From contig CAYVIN010000007.1 in NCBI GenBank assembly GCA_964451375.1, forward strand, positions 1 to 64,000: DNA of 64,000 bases. The letters are read 5' to 3'. Every line of letters starts with the position of its first letter. Position 1 is the stretch's first letter. Below the pieces are notes generated by a model. That model saw nothing but the letters and a program-made list of their open reading frames with translations, ran no database searches and was not told where the DNA came from. The stretch comes from JAGXQV01 sp964451375. GTDB lineage: Bacteria > Pseudomonadota > Gammaproteobacteria > Burkholderiales > Sulfuricellaceae. The translations under genes were made by a program, and so were the position numbers. Positions 45,886 through 53,932 of the stretch are shown here, piece by piece.

Positions 45886-47493
45886 ATGAATCCCTATCTC
45901 CAGTTTCTCAGCCAGGCGCCTGAAAACAGCCTGCTCTACGCCGGAACCTATAACCCGGCGCTGGTAGGAATTTCCCTGCTGATTGCGGTGTTCTCCTCCT
46001 ATGCCGCACTCGACGTGGCGGGACAACTCAACCATAGCGCCAGCCGCATCGCCAAGCTTTTGTGGCTGGGCGTCGGCTCCCTGGCAATGGGCGGCGGCAT
46101 CTGGGCCATGCACTTTATCGGCATGTTGTCCTTCAGTCTCCCCTGCGGGGTTCGCTACGACCCGTTATTGACGTTGCTCTCGATGATTCCCGGCGTATTG
46201 GCGAGTGGCGTCGCGCTGCATTTCATCAGCCATCCCAGCATCACCGTCCGCCAGTTATTGGGCGGCGGCGTCCTGCTCGGCGCGGGAATCGGCGCGATGC
46301 ACTATTCGGGCATGGCGGCGATGCGCATGGACGCGTTATTACGCTACGACCCGCTGTTATTTGGTTTATCCATCGCAGTCGCGGTGGTTCTCGCCGTGCT
46401 GGCCTTGTGGATCAAATTCCGTCTGGTCGCGCTGGGGCCGCATTTTCACTGGCTGGTGCAGGCGGGTAGCGCGCTGGTGATGGGCGGCGCGATTTCCGGG
46501 ATGCACTACACCGCCATGGGGGCGGCCCATTTCCTGCGTCCCGGCGAGGGCGCAAATCCCGGCGGCGCCTTTGACCCGACTTTTCTGGCGATTGCGGTAA
46601 CGGTCGTCACCGGCCTGCTGATCGCCCTGGCGCTGGCCGCCACCATCGCCCACCGGCATGTCGAACTATCCCGAAAACTGGCGGCGCTCAACGACGAACT
46701 TAACCGCTCACGCAAGGAATTGCAGGAACTCAACGCCACGCTCGAATTACGCGTTCGCGAAGAAGTACGGCAAAGCCGTGAAAAGGATCGGATGCTCATC
46801 CAGCAATCCCGTCTCGCCGCGATGGGCGAAATGGTCCACAACATCGCCCACCAATGGCGTCAGCCGCTCAACGCATTGTCCATCCTGCTTGGCAACCTCA
46901 AGGACGCCCATCACTACCAGGAACTCGACGAAAAAACCATGGATGTGCTGATGGAAGACGGACGCCGCATGATCAAGAAAATGTCCACCACCATCGACGA
47001 CTTCCGCGACTTCTTCAAGCCCGACAAGGAAAAGCTCACTTTCGATTTGTGTCGCCTATATCAGGACACCTATCGCATTCTGAACGCCAGCCTGACTCAT
47101 CACCAGATACAGGTTGAAGGGAACTGCGCGGAGACGATGATGGTAACCGGCTACCCCAACGAGTTCGCCCAGGTGCTGCTGAACCTGCTCAGTAACGCCA
47201 AGGATGCGATTCTGGAACGCGAGACTTTCCCCGGACGGATATCCGTCGCGGTCACAACGGAAAACGGCATGGGCGTCATTCGGATACGCGACAACGGCGG
47301 CGGCATCCCGGAAGATATCCTGCCGAAAATCTTCGACCCCTACTTCACCACCAAGGAAAAAGGCAGCGGCATTGGTCTTTACATGTCGAAGATGATCATC
47401 GAAGGCAATATGGGCGGGCGCATCGACGTGCACAACGTCGAAGGCGGCGCGGAATTCAGCGTGTCCTGCCCGCTCGCGGAATCACAACCCTAA
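45886..47493 (+). CDS. MHYT-domain sensor histidine kinase
   Basis: A 535-residue membrane kinase. Seven membrane helices carry three MHYT-type motifs (GGGIWAMHFIGMLSF, GAGIGAMHYSGMAAM, GGAISGMHYTAMGAA), proposed in this family to bind copper and sense a gas such as O2, CO or NO. Then come a coiled coil, the H-box EMVHNIAHQWRQPLNALSIL, the N-box QVLLNLLSNAKDAI and the G-boxes RIRDNGGGIPEDIL and KGSGIGLYMSKMII. The H-box type is the same as in the dCache kinase at 53933. No partner regulator is adjacent. The 3' end overlaps ubiD by 12 bases. Confidence 0.92.
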   Translation: MNPYLQFLSQAPENSLLYAGTYNPALVGISLLIAVFSSYAALDVAGQLNHSASRIAKLLWLGVGSLAMGGGIWAMHFIGMLSFSLPCGVRYDPLLTLLSMIPGVLASGVALHFISHPSITVRQLLGGGVLLGAGIGAMHYSGMAAMRMDALLRYDPLLFGLSIAVAVVLAVLALWIKFRLVALGPHFHWLVQAGSALVMGGAISGMHYTAMGAAHFLRPGEGANPGGAFDPTFLAIAVTVVTGLLIALALAATIAHRHVELSRKLAALNDELNRSRKELQELNATLELRVREEVRQSREKDRMLIQQSRLAAMGEMVHNIAHQWRQPLNALSILLGNLKDAHHYQELDEKTMDVLMEDGRRMIKKMSTTIDDFRDFFKPDKEKLTFDLCRLYQDTYRILNASLTHHQIQVEGNCAETMMVTGYPNEFAQVLLNLLSNAKDAILERETFPGRISVAVTTENGMGVIRIRDNGGGIPEDILPKIFDPYFTTKEKGSGIGLYMSKMIIEGNMGGRIDVHNVEGGAEFSVSCPLAESQP

Positions 47494-48945
47494 CCCGCTC
47501 CACATCTCGTCCACCCGCGCTTTCACCGCCGCATTCATGACGATGGGTGCGCCCCATTCACGGGTCGTTTCACCCGGCCACTTGTTGGTGGCGTCCAGGC
47601 CCATCTTCGAACCCAGTCCGCTCACCGGGCTGGCGAAATCCAGATAATCAATCGGTGTGTTTTCGACCAGCAACGTATCGCGCGCCGGATCGACGCGGGT
47701 GGTCATCGCCCAGATCACTTCCTTCCAGTCGCGGATGTTCACGTCGTCGTCGGTCACCACGATGAACTTGGTGTACATGAACTGGCGCAGGAACGACCAG
47801 ATGCCGAACATCACCCGCTTGGCGTGGCCGGGGTATTGTTTCTTGATGGAAACGCAGGCCAGCCGGTAGGAACAGCCCTCGGGCGGCAGGTAGAAATCGA
47901 CGATCTCGGGAAACTGCTTTTGCAACAACGGGACGAACACCTCGTTGAGCGCCACGCCCAGAATGGCTGGCTCATCCGGCGGCTTGCCGGTATAGGTGCT
48001 GTGGTAGATCGGGTTGCGGCGCATCGTAATGCGCTCAATGGTGAATACGGGAAACTCGGCCTGTTCGTTGTAATAGCCGGTGTGATCGCCATACGGCCCT
48101 TCCAGCGCCATTTCACCGGGGTGGATCACCCCTTCCAGGACAATCTCCGCGCCCGCCGGCACCTGCAAATCGCTGCCCAGAGCCTTCACAACTTCGGTCT
48201 TCGAGCCACGCAGCAGCCCCGCAAACTGGTATTCACTCAAGGAATCCGGCACCGGCGTCACCGCAGCCAATATCGTTGCGGGATCGGCCCCCAACGCCAC
48301 CACCACCGGGAAAGGTTTACCCGGATGGGCCTCCTGGAACTCGCGGAAGTCCAGCGCCCCGCCGCGATGCGCCAGCCAGCGCATGATCACCTTGTTCGGC
48401 GCAATCTCCTGCTGGCGGTAGATGCCCAGGTTTTGGCGGGCCTTGAGCGGCCCACGGGTAATCGTCAGTCCCCAGGTAATCAGTGGCGCGACATCGCCCG
48501 GCCAGCAAGTCTGGATGGGCAGTTTGGCGAGATCGACATCCGCCCCTTCCCAGACGATTTCCTGGCACGGCGCGGAAGACAGCTCCTTGGGGGCCATGTT
48601 GAGCACTTGCTTGAACTTGGGCAATTTCTCCCAGGCATCGCGCAAGCCCTTGGGCGGCTCCGGCTCCTTGAGAAAAGCGAGCAACTTGCCTACCTCGCGC
48701 AGTGCTTCCACCGAGTCCTCCCCCATCCCCAGCGCCACCCGCTTAGGCGTACCAAACAGGTTAGCAAGTACCGGCATGGTGTGGCCGGCGGGGTTCTCGA
48801 AGAGGATCGCCGGCCCTTGCGCGCGCAGCACCCGGTCGCAGATTTCGGTCATTTCCAGGTTGGGGCTGACCGGGGTTTTCACCCGTTTTAATTCGCCCAA
48901 GGCTTCCAATTGCGCCAGAAAATCGCGCAGGTCGTGGTATTTCAT
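47482..48945 (-). CDS. ubiD: 4-hydroxy-3-polyprenylbenzoate decarboxylase UbiD
   Basis: A 487-residue prenylated-FMN decarboxylase acting in ubiquinone synthesis. Recognisable segments are MKYHDLRDFLAQLEALGELK, the prFMN/metal region GIYRQQEIAPNKVIMRWLAH, the E-box area EIVLEGVIHPGEMALEGPYG with DHTGYY, and the C-terminal PIDYLDFASPVSGLGSKMGL. The ATG directly follows the hepT stop (TGA-ATG). Its partner ubiX is not in the window, whereas ubiA and ubiC lie about 10 kb downstream. Confidence 0.97.
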   Translation of the reverse strand: MKYHDLRDFLAQLEALGELKRVKTPVSPNLEMTEICDRVLRAQGPAILFENPAGHTMPVLANLFGTPKRVALGMGEDSVEALREVGKLLAFLKEPEPPKGLRDAWEKLPKFKQVLNMAPKELSSAPCQEIVWEGADVDLAKLPIQTCWPGDVAPLITWGLTITRGPLKARQNLGIYRQQEIAPNKVIMRWLAHRGGALDFREFQEAHPGKPFPVVVALGADPATILAAVTPVPDSLSEYQFAGLLRGSKTEVVKALGSDLQVPAGAEIVLEGVIHPGEMALEGPYGDHTGYYNEQAEFPVFTIERITMRRNPIYHSTYTGKPPDEPAILGVALNEVFVPLLQKQFPEIVDFYLPPEGCSYRLACVSIKKQYPGHAKRVMFGIWSFLRQFMYTKFIVVTDDDVNIRDWKEVIWAMTTRVDPARDTLLVENTPIDYLDFASPVSGLGSKMGLDATNKWPGETTREWGAPIVMNAAVKARVDEMWSGLGL

Positions 48946-49302
48946 TCAGTCATCCAATTCAGAAAGGGCAATTTTTTCCAGTTCCGCAATCAATGGGGGC
49001 AAGTCGTCTGTAATGGTTGCCCAGACAACATCCAGGTTGATGTCGAAATAGCCATGAATAAGACGGTTGCGCATTGCCACGATAACCTGCCAAGGAATAT
49101 TGGGATAAATCCCTCGGGTATCGCCACCCACTTTGGTGGCGGCTTCGCCGAGAATTTCCACTGATTTGACCAGCGACAGCACCAGCATCCGGTTGCTGTC
49201 CAAGTCCTCGCGGGTATGCCCGACCACAAAGGAAACCGCCTCTTGGGCAGCGTCCAGCATATGCCGGATGCGAATCGCATCAGCTTTCGGCGTATTGAAC
49301 AT
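48946..49302 (-). CDS. hepT: HEPN toxin HepT (DUF86)
   Basis: A 118-residue HEPN-domain RNase toxin. The catalytic/modified motif R-x4-H-x-Y is clear in AMRNRLIHGYFDINLD. In characterised HepT proteins this tyrosine is AMPylated by the partner MntA. The ATG at 49302 overlaps the mntA 3' end by 23 bases and gives FNTPKADAIRIRHMLDAAQE, the usual N-terminal helix. An earlier in-frame start overlaps more. The stop abuts the ubiD ATG, so ubiD may be partly expressed from this unit. Confidence 0.92.
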   Translation of the reverse strand: MFNTPKADAIRIRHMLDAAQEAVSFVVGHTREDLDSNRMLVLSLVKSVEILGEAATKVGGDTRGIYPNIPWQVIVAMRNRLIHGYFDINLDVVWATITDDLPPLIAELEKIALSELDD

Positions 49303-49579
49303 CGGCCTGCTCCAGGACTTCATCACGAAAATAGCGGCTCAGCTCCTGGGGTGTGCGTAAATCCACGCGCCGCCCGATCAACTCGGACAATTCCAACTCC
49401 ACCCCCGCCAAGCGCAGCAAGCCGACCCGTTCCTCCGGGTCAAACTCGACCAACACGTCCACGTCGCTGTCGGGGCCGAAATCCTCACGCAGCACCGAGC
49501 CATACAAGGCCAAGCGGCGAATGTGGTGGTGACGGCAAAAATCGGCAACTTGTGCCTTAGGCAACTCAATCTGGGCCAT
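49280..49579 (-). CDS. mntA: MNT-type nucleotidyltransferase antitoxin MntA
   Basis: A 99-residue minimal nucleotidyltransferase. The active site GSVLREDFGPDSDVDVLVEF holds the G-S-x10-D-x-D metal-binding pattern. It belongs to the family that neutralises HepT by adding AMP groups to its R-x4-H-x-Y tyrosine. It lies upstream of hepT and overlaps it, as usual for this pair. All catalytic residues look intact. Confidence 0.93.
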   Translation of the reverse strand: MAQIELPKAQVADFCRHHHIRRLALYGSVLREDFGPDSDVDVLVEFDPEERVGLLRLAGVELELSELIGRRVDLRTPQELSRYFRDEVLEQADVQYAES

Positions 49580-49685
49580 AGCTTATTTTCCCTGAATGCG
49601 ATCTGTCGATTATCCGCTGCTTGCTCAAGATATACCAAACCAGGCGGCAAGGCTGTCGAGGCTAAGGAACTGTCTGATAGCCACC

Positions 49686-52600
49686 TCACTCGCCCCGATA
49701 GTTAGCCCATTCCGAGCCGCTGCGCTTCAGTTCCTCCCACGCCTCGATATGGCGCTTGAGTTCTGGGTGCTGCCGGCCTTTCTCGATCAACGCCTGGCGT
49801 GCAGCGGGATCGAAAGGAATCGCGGTAGGGCCGAGGCATTCGTTCCAGATTTTGGCGAGGTGGGATACGGGTTCTTCGAGCGTAGGGCTGAAGTGGATTT
49901 CCGCAACAAATGGTGCCACAACAGGCGATTTCTTCTTTTTTTCCGGCAAGTTACTGTCCAAAACGGCAAGTAATGCGTCAGTATCAACGCTCCATTTATG
50001 CTCTGTTCCAAATTCGCGCGTCAATCTGGCTCGTGAATTACTCGTTAAATTATTTACCTGAAAAGAACACGCCGAACTCTTAGATATATTCTCAGTAAAC
50101 TTCTTCTCCATGGAGACCACTGTTTTGGCGGAGATTAACTTGCCACCAAGGTTAAAGTGATCTTTTTCAACAATCTCCTTCAAGATTGAACAAACCTCGC
50201 TCTGAAAGTCATCCGTCATTTCATCTGGATCAATGAGAATACTGCCTACTAACCCAAATACTGGCGGCATACCACCGATACATATGGGTAAACACCCAAG
50301 AAGCTTCGATTCAAGCTTGCCGGCACCCGGATCAAGGTACCCTAAGATGACGTAACTATCCATTCCAATCTTGGTAAATAGCCATGGATCAGCCATGACA
50401 AAATGATGCTCTGTTGCACACCAGTGAATTATTGGACGGTCATTCGTATTTCCAAAAACCGAGTAGTTGAAATAGTAAATTGCACGATCAGAAAGGGGAT
50501 ATCTACTGATAGGAAACGCCGCGTTCACCACCGAAGTTGGGCCACATGTCAAGGCATACGCGATAAAGGACAGCAATACGTCGCGCCTCAATTCTTCAAT
50601 GAATGGAACAACTTTATTAATGAGTTCATAACGTTGTATTGTGAGTCGCAATTTACCCAGAGAGTCTGCAACAGCTATCTTGGGCGGATTGAAAGGCATG
50701 CTGTCAGGCCAACCGATCTCAACGCTCTTAAGAGCATCCGGGTGCCGTATAGCAATTCCGTTACACGCAAAATCCGACGCATTGGCAAAACTCCAGTAAA
50801 CTGCATCGAACCCGGTCACATCAATAGCGGACCATTCAGGCCCGTATAGCCTTTGACTCAACAGTGATTTATAGCGTTGGATGAGTGGTTTACCATTAAC
50901 TCGACCAAGTACTCTAGGCCAGTCCCAACAAAACCAATCTGTGTCACTCATTTTCCCCAAAAATAATCCGTGCCTTTTTTGCCAGCTAAACGCTTTGATA
51001 GACTCCGGCGATATCTCAACCTCGATATCCGTCCCGATAGACTCTTTCAAGCATCTTCGAATCTCAACCGACGAGCTATCTGCACAAACCTCCAGTTCAT
51101 ACCCCTGATCCGTCTGCGCACTCACATGCCGCGTTCTCAAGCGAAACTCCGGCCCCAGCAAAAAGGTCGCGAAAGCCCCGATACCGAACCGCCCAGCACA
51201 CAGTACGCGGGGTTTCCCTTCATCGTCGAGAAACTCCCGTGCCCAATCGGCGCTTTGGCGAAACGAAGCACCAGCACGCAGAAAATAGTTCTTCAAGGTG
51301 TCAGCGGTCATGCCGATGCCCTTGTCGGTGACACGCAGGAACCAGGAACCGTCATCGCGCTGAATGAAGTCGATGAGCACGTCGGCTTCCTGGTCAGCCA
51401 AATCGAGACTGGCTGGGTCTTTGCCGTGCGCCTTGCACTAGGCGTGCAGTTCGCGCACCGCGTCCACGGCGTTTTGCATGAGTTCGCGCACCCCCACCCC
51501 CGGCTCCTTGCCGTAGAGCGGCTCGACCAGCAGGGTGAGCAAGTTGGGGTCAGTGGAAAAACCGGTATGCTCGGGAACGTAGGGTAGCCGGGCGCAGAAG
51601 TCGGGGTCATCGAGATTCGAGTAAACGCGCCGGTAGCGCAGGGTAAGCAGGTGCAGCTTGAGGTGGCTATGCAGGCCGTAGGCTTCGTCGAGCACGGCGG
51701 TAGCGTGATCCATTTCATTTTGCAGTCCGTCGAGCAGTTCGCGCAACTGGAGGCAGGTTTCCAGGCCGATATCGGCGCTGACGGTGATGTGCTTGCCGCG
51801 TGGATTGCGAGCCGGGCCGATGTTCTGGACGGCGCGGTGTTTTTTCCACTCCTTCAGAGAAACCGGGCTTTGCGGGTTGCGTAGCTGGAGCAGGATGGCC
51901 GGCGCGCGCTGTTCGTCCATTTGTAGATAGTCGGCGACGCGCAGCAGCGCCATCGGGTACAGCACCGCCGTTCCCATCGGACGCGGCGTACCGGAATGGC
52001 AGGCGTCGAGGTAGGCCATGCAAACGCGCAAAGATAGCCCATGTGAACGGGCGGCGAGGCCGATCAGGTCGGCCAGCTTGCTGAGCTTGTGCCCCCGCGC
52101 GCCCATGGCCGGGAACTCGTGTTCCTTTTCGCCTACGGACGCACCGGGGAAGCCATACAGCGCGATTTCATGGGCGAGCCGGGCGTGGTGACGGCGAATG
52201 AATTCACCGACGAGGCGCTTATGGTTGCCATTCCATTGCGCGGGGCTGTCGGGCATGTGGTTGAGCATCGAGTCTTTGCGCGCTTCGTCGAGTCCGATGA
52301 TCTCGGCAAGCTTGCGGTCGCTGAAACGGCGCGCTTCGCGGACATAGTCGGCCCACAGGTCGGCCCACGGGCGGTCGCCGCTGTAACTGGCCTGCCGCTG
52401 GTCAAACCAGGTAACGGGCCGAAAACGTGAAGCGGGGCGGATCAGTTCGAGAAAGCCGTCCTCGCGCAAGTGCATGGCGAAGTCGTGCAACAGCGCCGCG
52501 CCGACCAGGACGGTGGCGTCGGCATCGTTGAATAGCGGCTGGCTGGGTGTCGCGGCATTGGCTTGCCAGACTTCGTCGGGAATCAACTCCTCTGCCGTTG

Positions 52601-52772
52601 CGAGAACCCGATTGACGTGCTCGATGCCGTGATCGGTGTAGTCGGGGAAAAAAGACAGCTTGTTGTCGGCAAGGATCACTGCCGTCTGGTCGGCCAGCGC
52701 TTGCAGCGGGGCGCGGTAGGCGCTGTCCTTGAGCAACGTTTCAAGGTGCGGGGGAAACTCGATTTTGGCCAT
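49686..52772 (-). pseudogene. Large HD + HSP90/GHKL-type ATPase protein, in-frame TAG
   Basis: A single frame of 1029 codons interrupted by one TAG (51438-51440, codon 445). The N-terminal part resembles an HD phosphohydrolase: PDYTDHGIEHVNRV (H48, H52) and GAALLHDFAMHL (H96-D97). From about residue 425 comes an HSP90/GHKL ATP site: the N-box E430-LMQN434-AVD437 before the stop, then after it D483-KGIGM and GRFGIGAFATFLLG. The stop thus cuts the ATP site in two, and neither half could bind ATP alone. CAG to TAG is the simplest route. The remaining C-terminal 480 residues are of unknown fold. The ATG at 52772 starts MAKIEFPPHLETLL; the frame stays open 156 bases further upstream. It sits between vapBC and mntA-hepT on the same strand. 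I infer a stress or phage-response protein. Confidence 0.8.
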
Positions 52773-52964
52773 AGTCTTAAGATTGTTGACGGAAACTGGC
52801 GCGAATATCGCACCGTCGTTTACCGGTTCCCACCATTCCCGTCCTACGGGGTACAGGGAGAAACGTTGGTGGCGCACTTTGGCATTAAGCAATAGCCTCC
52901 ACGATACCTCATTATCCCGCAGGGTCAATTTCCCCGCGTATTCCCCCGGCGCGCCTGGATCGAT

Positions 52965-53360
52965 TCAAACTTCCCAATCATCAACCTGCAACCCCGCCAC
53001 CCGCCCGAACTCGGCGGTGTTGTGGGTAATCAGGATCAGATTGCGCGCCATTGCCTGCCCGGCAATCAGCACGTCGTAGGGGCCGATGGGCGTGTCCTGG
53101 GCGGCAAGTGCGGCGCGAATCTCGCCAGCCTGGCGGGCGTCTTCCCTGTCGAATTCCAGTACCTCGAATTGCAACCCGTCCACCACGGCGACGTTGTGCT
53201 CGATTCGGCGGCTCTTGAATGCGCCGTAGAAAAGTTCGTGGATGACAATGGACGAAATGGCGAAATCGCCGGGATGGTATTGCCGTAGCCGTTGCGCGAG
53301 GGGAGAACTGCTATCGTTGAGCAGGGCGATGACGGCGTTGCTGTCGAGCAGGTAGCGCAT
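52965..53360 (-). CDS. vapC: VapC-type PIN-domain toxin
   Basis: A 131-residue PIN endoribonuclease. Catalytic acidic residues are visible in MRYLLDSNAVIALLND, IVIHELFYGAF, PIGPYDVLIAGQAM and LITHNTAEFGRVAGL, the usual D-E-D-D/N arrangement of VapC. The ATG at 53360 overlaps the vapB stop (TGATG), showing coupled translation. All motif residues look intact. Confidence 0.95.
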   Translation of the reverse strand: MRYLLDSNAVIALLNDSSSPLAQRLRQYHPGDFAISSIVIHELFYGAFKSRRIEHNVAVVDGLQFEVLEFDREDARQAGEIRAALAAQDTPIGPYDVLIAGQAMARNLILITHNTAEFGRVAGLQVDDWEV

Positions 53361-53605
53361 CAGCGGAACAGCTTGTCGAGTTCCGGGCGCTCCTGCGGGG
53401 CGGGTTGTTCGCCAGCCGCTGCGATAAAGTCGGCGTCGAGTTGACCGGCAAGGGCATCCAGCCAACTCCAGTCTTCGGCCAACGGTTCGAGGATCACCGC
53501 TTTGCCATGGCGTCGGATATGTACCGTTTCACCGTCGAAACGAAATTCCTTGGGCAGGCGTACTGCCTGCGACCGTCCTGACCAGAATATTTTTGCAGTT
53601 TCCAT
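53360..53605 (-). CDS. vapB: VapB-type antitoxin (AbrB/MazE fold)
   Basis: An 81-residue antitoxin. The N-terminal swapped-hairpin DNA-binding domain reads TAKIFWSGRSQAVRLPKEFR followed by FDGETVHIRRHGKAVILEPL. An acidic C-terminal tail (WSWLDALAGQLDADFIAA) would wrap VapC. GAGG stands before the ATG. A palindromic AT-rich site lies directly upstream and is the likely autoregulatory operator. Confidence 0.95.
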   Translation of the reverse strand: METAKIFWSGRSQAVRLPKEFRFDGETVHIRRHGKAVILEPLAEDWSWLDALAGQLDADFIAAAGEQPAPQERPELDKLFR

Positions 53606-53616
53606 GGAACCCTCGC

Positions 53617-53645
53617 GCGAGATATATCATAAATATATACCATAT
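53617..53645 (-). promoter_or_regulatory. Candidate vapBC promoter/operator
   Basis: On the minus strand GGTATATATTTATGATATATC has near-symmetrical arms (GTATATAT / ATATATC) and -10-like TATGAT. It stands in a GC-rich context just before the vapB leader, as expected for VapB autorepression. Confidence 0.5.
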
Positions 53646-53690
53646 TCTCGCACCACCACAATGTATTTGGGCAAGTTCTGCGGTAAGCGG

Positions 53691-53850
53691 CTAGCGCGTC
53701 CGAAAACTCATATGACACGCCACGCAAGCCTGGGTAACTTGTTGCAGGGCGGCCAGCGATTTGGCGGGGTCGCCTTCCTTGGCGGTTTTGGCGAACGGGC
53801 TGGCGGCGCTGTGCATTCGGCTGCGAAGTTGGCGCATGGCGCCGGGCTGA
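53691..53850 (-). pseudogene. 3' fragment of a cytochrome c gene (duplicate of 57801-58247)
   Basis: The frame ending at the TAG (53691-53693) encodes AMRQLRSRMHSAASPFAKTA, then KEGDPAKSLAALQQVTQACV and ACHMSFRTR. It closely matches the last ~50 residues of the cytochrome gene at 57801-58247, including the CxxCH heme site. Upstream of about 53850 the similarity stops and an in-frame TAA occurs. There is a 46-base identical stretch around CGGCCAGCGATTTGGCGGGG. It has no start and no promoter. Confidence 0.85.
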
Positions 53851-53932
53851 GGTCTTTAGCCGTTTCAGCCCCTTCGAGACTTTCGACCAAGTCGGGAAAT
53901 CGCCCTGGCCGGGGCGATTTCAAGGTTGGTGC

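Noticed and set aside
49686..51401. Separate ATPase gene starting at 51401
   Set aside because: Its proposed TTG start lies in frame with the upstream HD gene and omits the N-box needed for ATP binding. It is better read as the second half of one interrupted gene.
51438..51440. TAG as a pyrrolysine codon
   Set aside because: No pyl genes are visible, the lineage appears betaproteobacterial, and the protein is not a methylamine methyltransferase.
53708..53923. Small minus-strand frame over the cytochrome fragment
   Set aside because: It is out of phase with the cytochrome frame; the homologous frame is the one ending at 53691.
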